From Bacteroidota bacterium (GTDB lineage: Bacteria; Bacteroidota; Bacteroidia; Bacteroidales; NBLH01), in assembly GCA_025361565.1 (NCBI GenBank), contig JANYKN010000159.1:1-64000 (forward strand): a DNA stretch of 64,000 bases. Direction: 5' to 3'. The translations under genes were made by a program, and so were the position numbers. Below are positions 38,518 to 44,848 of the stretch, in pieces; positions within the stretch are counted from its first letter, which is position 1; every line of letters starts with the position of its first letter. The notes under the pieces were generated by a model that did not search any database, had not been told where the DNA came from, and saw only the letters and a list, made by a program, of their open reading frames with translations.

Positions 38518-38952
38518 ATGAAGTCAAACTGGTTAATTATATTACTGATAATAGTTGCGGGAAGTACAATTAACCTCGGAAGTACGCTTAGATATGGTAA
38601 TCCATCAATTGAATTTTTTCAAAATAATGAGTTTAGTGGAAAAAATGGAGATGTATTTGTTTATTCCATCAAACTGAGGTCAAATGAAAATTTATTGAAT
38701 TTTAAAGTTATTCCTAGTATCAAGGGAGAAAACATAGATTCAGAGTTTGACTATCTATTTGATGAAAATACGCATCAGGCCGTAGTAAATTATTTTTATG
38801 TATTGCCTGTTGGTGTTAATTCGGATCAAATTGTTTTAACCTTCACTTTAACCGATTCAAAAGAATCAAATGTGAAAACTAAAGTGATAAAAGTTTCAGA
38901 GAATTTGAATTTTGCAAAAGCTAAAATTAATGGATTAAGCAGAGAAATTTAA
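38518..38952 (+). CDS. Small exported protein of unknown function, upstream of siaC1
   Basis: A 144-residue protein with a signal peptide or N-terminal anchor (LIILLIIVAGSTI) and a beta-rich body of immunoglobulin-like look (KNGDVFVYSIKLRSNENLLNFKV, ending with DQIVLTFTLTDS). It has no cysteines and no known motif. Its stop is one base before the start of the first SiaC gene, so the two are very likely translated from one message. This suggests an envelope component linked to the SiaC signalling protein, though no function can be assigned. Confidence 0.65.
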   Translation: MKSNWLIILLIIVAGSTINLGSTLRYGNPSIEFFQNNEFSGKNGDVFVYSIKLRSNENLLNFKVIPSIKGENIDSEFDYLFDENTHQAVVNYFYVLPVGVNSDQIVLTFTLTDSKESNVKTKVIKVSENLNFAKAKINGLSREI

Positions 38953-38953
38953 T

Positions 38954-39343
38954 GTGTTGGAACGACTGATTATAAAAAAACGTGTAGATGCACCATATGT
39001 TCTTTTAGATTCTGAAGAAGGATATGGGGAAATTACCGGAAAATCTTATCCTCCGGATGTTTCAAGCTTTTACAATCCGATTATAGATTGGTTCGAAAAT
39101 TATAAAAGGAATAACAATACAGAATTTGAACTTAACATTAAATTGGATTACGTTAATACAGCTTCATTGAAATTATTAATGGATCTCATGTATAAAATGG
39201 AGGAAGCTGTGCTAGGAGGAAAAAATATTTTGGTAAAATGGTTTTATCCAGATGATGATGTTGAAATGATTGAAATAGGTCAGGAATTTGAAAGATTAGT
39301 AAAAATTGAATTCCTGCATATATGTTACGAAAAAGAATATTAA
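38954..39343 (+). CDS. SiaC-family (DUF1987) regulatory phosphoprotein, copy 1
   Basis: A 129-residue protein of the SiaC/DUF1987 family. In Pseudomonas, SiaC is phosphorylated by SiaB, dephosphorylated by the PP2C phosphatase SiaA, and in the unphosphorylated form activates the diguanylate cyclase SiaD. Family features are PYVLLDSEEGYGEITGKSYPPD and the phospho-loop LDYVNTASLK, in which Thr69 is the candidate site. The start is GTG at 38954, overlapping the gap after the exported protein. It is the most divergent of three tandem copies. No SiaB, SiaA or GGDEF protein is adjacent. Confidence 0.82.
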   Translation: MLERLIIKKRVDAPYVLLDSEEGYGEITGKSYPPDVSSFYNPIIDWFENYKRNNNTEFELNIKLDYVNTASLKLLMDLMYKMEEAVLGGKNILVKWFYPDDDVEMIEIGQEFERLVKIEFLHICYEKEY

Positions 39344-39451
39344 TATTACCAATGCTGCGGCAACATGTGACTGAAAACTGAAAATTCGTTTGGACTTGTA
39401 GGGGGTTATTAACAAATGTTCAATTTCTTTCCAATACTTTTGCAGCATAAC

Positions 39452-39478
39452 AAATCCCGGTCGTGTACCGGGATTTTT
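39452..39478 (+). terminator. Rho-independent terminator after siaC1
   Basis: Perfect 10-bp stem AAATCCCGGT / ACCGGGATTT with a 5-base loop, followed by TT. Located 109 bases after the siaC1 stop codon. Confidence 0.85.
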
Positions 39479-39675
39479 ATTTTTACCTAATTAGATTATA
39501 ATTGATTGTATGATTTTCATATAAGAATTGATAGCGCTAATAAAAAAGCTGATTTTTAAATTTCATACTTAACTTAATGGCTAAAATGAATTTTTGAAAT
39601 ACTTGTAATTATTGTGAAAATTGGCGGGGTATTTATTTTTGATGTCTAATTAAAAACTATCAATTTGGTATCACA

Positions 39676-39708
39676 TTTGTAAAACTAAATTTATTTTTCG
39701 TATTTTTG
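39676..39708 (+). promoter_or_regulatory. Bacteroidota-type promoter for siaC2
   Basis: TTTG (39676-39679) and TATTTTTG (39701-39708) separated by 21 bases, the same spacing as the promoter before the first unit. Confidence 0.6.
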
Positions 39709-39771
39709 ACAAGAATTATTTTAATTTAGTGGTTTCATGAGTATTAAAAGCTGCCCAAATTATTGAATAAC

Positions 39772-40152
39772 ATGAATTTGAAGAAATTAGAACTAAAAGC
39801 ACAAATTGATACTCCATACATATCGCTAGACCCACACAGCGGAATTTGCGATATTCTTGGTAAATCGTATCCCGAAGACATTTCTTCTTTTTATATGCAG
39901 GTAATAGACTGGTTTGAAGAATATAGTTTTGTTGGTGAAACCGATTTGACAATTAATATGAAATTGTCGTATTTCAATTCGGCATCGCAAAAAGTTTATA
40001 CTGAAATATTTGAAAAATTGATGGATAATCCGAACTTCAAGATTAACGTGAACTGGTACTATTCCACTGAAGATGATGAGATTCTTGAAAGCGGTAAAAT
40101 TTACGAAGCGCTGACCGGACTTAAATTTAATTTTATTGTCTATTCGCTTTGA
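39772..40152 (+). CDS. SiaC-family (DUF1987) regulatory phosphoprotein, copy 2
   Basis: A 126-residue SiaC-family protein starting at ATG 39772; a TTG three codons upstream is less likely. It shares with copy 3 the IDTPYxSLDPxxGIC start, KSYPED, the phospho-loop YFNSASQKVY (candidate Ser70 in place of the Thr of copy 1) and the end LTGLKFNFIVY. It has its own promoter and terminator. Confidence 0.85.
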   Translation: MNLKKLELKAQIDTPYISLDPHSGICDILGKSYPEDISSFYMQVIDWFEEYSFVGETDLTINMKLSYFNSASQKVYTEIFEKLMDNPNFKINVNWYYSTEDDEILESGKIYEALTGLKFNFIVYSL

Positions 40153-40232
40153 TAAATAAGTAATTTCGAGCCTAGAAATATTTTTAATATTTTTATTTAG
40201 CATACGTTTAATTATCACAAATTTAAACACTT

Positions 40233-40275
40233 TCCCTGCAAAATTATAAAACAATTTTGCGGGGATTTTTTTTTT
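40233..40275 (+). terminator. Rho-independent terminator after siaC2
   Basis: A 13-bp stem (40233-40245 / 40253-40265, one G-U pair) with a 7-base loop and a ten-base T run. Confidence 0.88.
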
Positions 40276-40349
40276 AATTAATTTATGTTAATTTTGAAAG
40301 AAATCTGTAAAATTTAGTCACAAAAAAGTGTATAAAATCTATAATTGAC

Positions 40350-40357
40350 TATTTTTG
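40350..40357 (+). promoter_or_regulatory. Putative -7 element for siaC3
   Basis: TATTTTTG, 63 bases before the ATG of siaC3. No good TTTG is seen at the -33 position, so support is weaker than for the other two copies. Confidence 0.4.
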
Positions 40358-40420
40358 TGCTTTCAAGTTTGCTTGATTAGTTCAAGCGCCTATTTCCTTT
40401 AATTTTATTTTAATTTGGAT

Positions 40421-40798
40421 ATGATTGTTTTATCGAAGATTGTAATTAAAGAACAAATTGACACACCTTATGTATCGCTCGATCCTGATACAGGGATTTG
40501 TGAAATATCCGGAAAATCTTATCCAGAAGATATTTACGAATTCTATACCCAGCTTGTTGATTGGTTTGAAGATTATGCTTTTAATGGTAAAAAAGATCTG
40601 GTAATCAATATGCGTTTGAGATATTTTAATTCTTCATCCCAGAAAATTTACAACGTAATATTTGAAAAATTGATTGATGTTCAAAATTTTAAAACTACAG
40701 TAAATTGGTTTTACGATAAAGAAGACGAAGAAATCCTCGAAAACGGTAAAATTTTCGAAGGTTTAACCGGGCTTAAATTTAACTACATTCCATACTAG
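40421..40798 (+). CDS. SiaC-family (DUF1987) regulatory phosphoprotein, copy 3
   Basis: A 125-residue SiaC-family protein, very similar to copy 2 (shared IDTPYVSLDP, GKSYPEDI, ENGKIFEGLTGLKFNYI). The phospho-loop is YFNSSSQKIY, with Ser71 as the candidate site. The high similarity to copy 2 points to a recent tandem duplication, with copy 1 older. It is followed by the convergent moaE gene. Confidence 0.85.
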   Translation: MIVLSKIVIKEQIDTPYVSLDPDTGICEISGKSYPEDIYEFYTQLVDWFEDYAFNGKKDLVINMRLRYFNSSSQKIYNVIFEKLIDVQNFKTTVNWFYDKEDEEILENGKIFEGLTGLKFNYIPY

Positions 40799-40956
40799 TA
40801 TTGGCTTTTATGGAATAACCAACTTATTTTCTACAATCCGCATTTCTAAAATTATTTTTCTTGGAAATTTAGTTTAGCTAAACTAAAAGTATTTGCCAGA
40901 ATTATTTCGTTTAAAGTATGGATATTTAAATTTTAAAAAAGCAAATTAATCCAATA

Positions 40957-41406
40957 TTATCTATCCGTTTTATTATCAGGCCAATTATGTGAATTATCTT
41001 CTAGAAATTCTTTTTTCCAAACCGGAAGCCGTTCTTTTATCAATTCAACAATTTCTTCTACTGCCTTAAAGGATTGTTTCCGATGGCCACATCCTACAAA
41101 TACCAACAATGAAATTTCACCGCAGTTGACTAAGCCAATGGAATGAAGGACGTGAATTTTTATTACATCGTTGTATTTTTCGGTAACAATACTTGTTATT
41201 TTTTGCATTTCGGCTTCAACCATTTCGGGATATGCAGAATATTCAATTCCGGTAACACACTGATTATTTATTATGTCGCTTCGAATTTGACCTAAAAAAA
41301 TGGAGTGTGCACCAATGTTTGATTCATTTGCTGCATTAATTACTTCACTGACCATCAATGTTGTAATTGAACCAGTTACCAAAAAATCTTTATTTATTGT
41401 GACCAT
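40957..41406 (-). CDS. moaE: Molybdopterin synthase catalytic subunit
   Basis: A 149-residue MoaE that transfers sulfur from MoaD to precursor Z to make molybdopterin. Typical segments are GAHSIFLGQIR, VTGIEYSAYPEMVEAEM, HVLHSIGLVNCGEISLLVFVGCGHR and the C-terminal LKERLPVWKKEF-like region (here LIKERLPVWKKEF) with the catalytic lysine. It lies downstream of moaD and mobA on the same strand. moaA, moaC and moeA are not in the window. Confidence 0.94.
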   Translation of the reverse strand: MVTINKDFLVTGSITTLMVSEVINAANESNIGAHSIFLGQIRSDIINNQCVTGIEYSAYPEMVEAEMQKITSIVTEKYNDVIKIHVLHSIGLVNCGEISLLVFVGCGHRKQSFKAVEEIVELIKERLPVWKKEFLEDNSHNWPDNKTDR

Positions 41407-41538
41407 CAGAATAGATTTGAATTAAATTTGCGTATAAAAAATTGGGAACCATAAAATGGCTCCCAAATATTAGAAATTTGATAGAAAAAAAGTTTCGATT
41501 ACTGTAAATGATTGAAAATTTAATAATTCATTTACTTT

Positions 41539-41772
41539 TCAACCTCCTGCAAAAGGTGGTAGTAATGCTACTTCGTCGCCATTTTTCAAATCAGCTTTTC
41601 CATCAATTATTTTTTTATTCACTGCAATTTGAAAATCAATATCTTTCGATTTAGGATAGTTGCGCCATAACCATGATTTAACGGCACTTACTGACTCAAC
41701 ATCCTTGATTTCAATATGACTGACACCTGCAATATCGGTAAGAATTCCAAAAAGTAAAACATTAATTTTCAT
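41539..41772 (-). CDS. moaD: Molybdopterin synthase sulfur carrier subunit
   Basis: A 77-residue ubiquitin-like protein ending in the essential GG (LLPPFAGG), which is thiocarboxylated and gives sulfur to MoaE. The start MKINVLLFGILTDIAG at 41772 is preferred; an upstream in-frame start would add 16 unlikely residues. It lies between mobA and moaE. Confidence 0.93.
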   Translation of the reverse strand: MKINVLLFGILTDIAGVSHIEIKDVESVSAVKSWLWRNYPKSKDIDFQIAVNKKIIDGKADLKNGDEVALLPPFAGG

Positions 41773-41883
41773 GAGAATAGAATTTTTAGAATTAAAGTTT
41801 GAACAATTTATAGCATGCAAAATATAAAAACATAGGCAAATTTAAACTGAATATATTAGAAAACAATTCAAAATATGGTTTCT

Positions 41884-42483
41884 TTAGTTGTTTTTTGAAG
41901 TCTTGAATATTTCCTTTGCCTTTTCATAATCTTCCAAGCTGTTAATATTGTAGAAAATCTGGCCTGCATCAGCAAAATTATCAATATTTACTTGTAACAG
42001 GTTTATATTTGAGTTTTCAAAAATATTGACAGGTACATAGTTTCCATTTTCAATATTCCTTTTAATTTGAGCAAGAACGCGTTTCTTAAAAAATCCAATC
42101 ATGGTTTGAATTCGATTGTTGTAAACAGGAAGAACGATGTCAAAACCATTGCTTTTCGAAATGAGTGTATTTAAAAACTGGCTTGTAATAAATGGAGTAT
42201 CGCAACTTATAATTAAATTTTCTTCAGTATTTGATTCAGAAAGACTGCTGTGAAATCCTGCAATGGGACCAATTCCGGTTAATTTGTCTTTAATTTTTCG
42301 ATAAGGCAAAAAGTCCAAATCGCAATTATTTGTACTTATTATAATTTCGCCGCAAACTGGTTTCAATGCAAGGATAACATGCTCAACGAGAAGAATTTCG
42401 CCTAATTTTAAAAGCGCTTTGTTCTGGCCCATTCGTTTGCTTTGACCGCCGCATAAAATAATTCCCGTTGGTTTTATAGTCAT
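41884..42483 (-). CDS. mobA: Molybdenum cofactor guanylyltransferase
   Basis: A 199-residue nucleotidyltransferase with the GTP-binding ILCGGQSKRMGQNKALL motif, GIGPIAGFHSSL and SCDTPFIT. MobA attaches GMP to the molybdenum cofactor to make the form used by DMSO-reductase family enzymes. The ATG at 42483 is chosen because the frame upstream (to 42555) adds a non-family hydrophobic extension. First gene of the mobA-moaD-moaE set. Confidence 0.9.
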   Translation of the reverse strand: MTIKPTGIILCGGQSKRMGQNKALLKLGEILLVEHVILALKPVCGEIIISTNNCDLDFLPYRKIKDKLTGIGPIAGFHSSLSESNTEENLIISCDTPFITSQFLNTLISKSNGFDIVLPVYNNRIQTMIGFFKKRVLAQIKRNIENGNYVPVNIFENSNINLLQVNIDNFADAGQIFYNINSLEDYEKAKEIFKTSKNN

Positions 42484-42574
42484 TTCAATCAATAGTTTTA
42501 TTTTAGCAAAAGTAATAAATGTGTACAATTTATAGTTAAAATCAATTTTGAACATTATTAATCGAAAATAATAA

Positions 42575-43741
42575 ATGAATGTAAAATCCTTATTTCAAAT
42601 CGATAACGAGGTGGTATTTTTAAACCACGGTTCTTTTGGTGCATGTCCTTTTTCAATAATGGAAGAGGATCAAAAATGGCAAAAAGAAATGGAGCGTCAA
42701 CCTGTTGAGTTTATTGGTAGAAAACATGCCGAATTACTCAAATTTTCGAGAGAAAAGCTAGCGGAGTTTGTAGGTGCAAAAGCCGATGATTTGGTATATG
42801 TTTCCAATGCAACCAATGCTTTGAATATGATAGCCTGGTCAATTGATTTAAAACCAGGCGATGAAGTTTTGAGTACAAACCTCGAATATGGTGCATCTGA
42901 TAGAATGTGGGAATTTATTTGCCAACAGAAAGGTGCCAAATATGTGAAAGTTGAAATCCAGCTGCCAATTGAGAACGAAGAATCATTTTTACAAGCTTTT
43001 TTGCCACATTTCAATGTCAAAACGAAAGTTCTTTTTCTGAGTATGATAACTTCGTCAACAGCGTTGTATTTGCCTTTGCATCAGTTATGTAAAATGGCCA
43101 ATTCCAAAAATATTATCAGTATTATTGATGGTGCACATGTTCCAGGGCATATTCCTATAAATTTGGAAACCAGCCCATTCGATTTTTTTACAGGAAACTG
43201 CCACAAGTGGATGTGTGCACCCAAAGGCACTGCTTTTCTGTATGCCAAAAAGGAAGTTCAGCATATGCTTAAACCATTGATTATTAGTTGGGGAAAAGAA
43301 ATTGACACCATCAATAATACCGATTTTATAAATGATTTTGAGTATCTGGGAACCAGAGATATTTCTGGTTTTCTTTCTGTTCCGGCGTGTATACAGTTTT
43401 TGGATCAATATATTGATTTGAAGGCACGTAACCAAATTCACGAATTATTGATTTTTGCACAAAATGGGATTGAAACGATACTAAAAACGCCCTCAATACT
43501 AAAAATCCCACAAAATAAGATTCAAATGTATGCCCATCAATTACCTGCAAATGTTGATGGTAAATTGTTAAAGCAGAAGTTGTATGATGATTATAAAATT
43601 GAAATTCCGGTGAGCAACCAAAATGGAAAGCAATATTTGCGGATTTCGGTTCAGATTTATAACACAAAAAATGAAATTGACTTTTTTTTAGATAAACTGG
43701 ATATTCTGTTAAAAAAATGTGAAATCAAAAGTATTAATTGA
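42575..43741 (+). CDS. Class V aminotransferase (isopenicillin N epimerase-like)
   Basis: A 388-residue fold-type I PLP enzyme. It has FLNHGSFGACP at the N-terminus, DLVYVSNATNALNMIAWS, IIDGAHVPGHIPINL and the PLP-lysine motif GNCHKWMCAPKG. These match the CefD/isopenicillin N epimerase-like branch of class V aminotransferases, whose members include cysteine desulfurases and lyases. Substrate unknown. It diverges from mobA by about 90 bases. Confidence 0.88.
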   Translation: MNVKSLFQIDNEVVFLNHGSFGACPFSIMEEDQKWQKEMERQPVEFIGRKHAELLKFSREKLAEFVGAKADDLVYVSNATNALNMIAWSIDLKPGDEVLSTNLEYGASDRMWEFICQQKGAKYVKVEIQLPIENEESFLQAFLPHFNVKTKVLFLSMITSSTALYLPLHQLCKMANSKNIISIIDGAHVPGHIPINLETSPFDFFTGNCHKWMCAPKGTAFLYAKKEVQHMLKPLIISWGKEIDTINNTDFINDFEYLGTRDISGFLSVPACIQFLDQYIDLKARNQIHELLIFAQNGIETILKTPSILKIPQNKIQMYAHQLPANVDGKLLKQKLYDDYKIEIPVSNQNGKQYLRISVQIYNTKNEIDFFLDKLDILLKKCEIKSIN

Positions 43742-43920
43742 TACAAATAAGTTTCGGGTAGGATTTAGCTTACTCATTATTATTTCAAATTATTGATATA
43801 CTGAACAATAGATAATATTTCGAATGAATGTAAAACTAGTTTGATAAATCGTTAAAGAGACATTACATCTTTTTTTTATCAATATTTTGAAACCATTGTG
43901 GATTTAGATGTTTCAAGCTT

Positions 43921-43936
43921 TGCTTCACGTGGAACA
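43921..43936. other. parS-like ParB-binding site 4
   Basis: TGCTTCACGTGGAACA, 15 of 16 positions compatible with the parS consensus (mismatch at the third base). The core TTCACGTGGAAC is intact. Less certain than the other three. Confidence 0.65.
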
Positions 43937-44066
43937 TTTATTTATTATCTGAAATTGCACTAATTAATTGATAATGAGGCAATAATAATTTATTCATAAT
44001 GTTAATATTTACAATTATTAAGTAAATCTAAATTAGATTTTAAAAACAAAATACAGATAAGCTTAT

Positions 44067-44097
44067 TTTGATTCTAAAAATATCCTTCATAAATTTG
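44067..44097 (+). promoter_or_regulatory. Bacteroidota-type promoter for the H-NOX gene
   Basis: TTTG (44067-44070), 19 bases, TAAATTTG (44090-44097): an excellent match to the Bacteroidota consensus. The ATG follows 22 bases later. Confidence 0.6.
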
Positions 44098-44119
44098 TTT
44101 ATCCTCAAATAGTTACTTT

Positions 44120-44644
44120 ATGCACGGTTCGTTTATAGTTGGACTCAATGAAATGATTATCAATAAATTTGATAAGGAAATTTGGTTGGAGATATTAGAA
44201 GCAGCCGGTTTTGAACCAAATTACCGACCAATTTCAAATCAGGAAGTTAATGATGATGAAGCACTAGTACTGATTAAAGCTTCGATAAAAAAGCTTAATC
44301 TTGGTGAACGCGCTTTTGGTGAAATGTTCGGAAATTATTGGATCAAGTCATTTGCAAAGGAAAAGTATTTTGCATTTTTTGCAGCCTATAAAAACGTTCG
44401 GGATTTTTTGAACGATATCAATGTTATGCATAGCAGGCTTACCGCAAATTTAAAAAATCCATTACCTCCAAGGTTCGAAATTACATGGGAAAATCCACAA
44501 ACTGCTGTTTTATTTTATCAGTCGAAACGTCAACTTGGCCACATAGCTGTAGGATTGCTTAAAGCGCTGGGTGATTATTACCACGAGGAAATTTCTGTTT
44601 TTAAAGTGGATGCTAACCAGATTAGGATACTTTTTAAAATGTAG
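44120..44644 (+). CDS. Stand-alone H-NOX haem nitric-oxide sensor
   Basis: A 174-residue H-NOX (HNOB) domain. The haem proximal ligand is His104 (in NVMHSRL), the PPxFE-type segment is PPRFE at 116-120, and the haem-propionate motif YxSxR is YQSKR (Tyr133, Ser135, Arg137). The position equivalent to the oxygen-stabilising Tyr140 of the Thermoanaerobacter protein is Ile142 here, so it should favour NO over oxygen. No histidine kinase or cyclase lies beside it; it is a single-domain sensor of unknown partner. Two chemoreceptors and SiaC proteins elsewhere in the window are possible, unproven partners. Confidence 0.88.
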   Translation: MHGSFIVGLNEMIINKFDKEIWLEILEAAGFEPNYRPISNQEVNDDEALVLIKASIKKLNLGERAFGEMFGNYWIKSFAKEKYFAFFAAYKNVRDFLNDINVMHSRLTANLKNPLPPRFEITWENPQTAVLFYQSKRQLGHIAVGLLKALGDYYHEEISVFKVDANQIRILFKM

Positions 44645-44703
44645 TTCCTTTTGTTTTGAAAGAGGTGAATAATTTAAAATTCAAGGTGTTTTTTGCATCG
44701 AAA

Positions 44704-44809
44704 GTCTCTGCGAGCAAAGCGAAGCTGTCCCTATATAACCATAAGCTTAATTTATAAATTGGGAGCAGAGCAACTTTTTGAGGATTGCTTTGCTCCGCTT
44801 GCAATGACA
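44704..44809. repeat. Dispersed inverted-repeat element, copy B
   Basis: Arms GTCTCTGCGAGCAAAGCGAAG (left, 44704 on) and CTTTGCTCCGCTTGCAATGAC (right); the reverse complement of the right arm matches the left at about 20 of 28 positions. Same family as copy A at 34574-34690. It sits exactly between the convergent H-NOX and polA genes. An open frame across it (44693-44908) is a by-product of the repeat. Confidence 0.75.
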
Positions 44810-44848
44810 TTGGGTATGAATTTGAAGAACCGCCAATTTATACCGTTT

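Larger units (their letters stand above)
39344..39771. other. Intergenic region siaC1/siaC2
   Basis: 428 bases holding a strong terminator (39452-39478) and a promoter-like pair (39676-39708). This shows that the second SiaC gene is an independent transcription unit. No other gene was seen. Confidence 0.6.
43742..44119. other. Intergenic region aminotransferase/H-NOX
   Basis: 378 bases with the fourth parS-like site (43921-43936) and a promoter pair for the H-NOX gene (44067-44097). Otherwise AT-rich without a recognisable gene. Confidence 0.55.
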
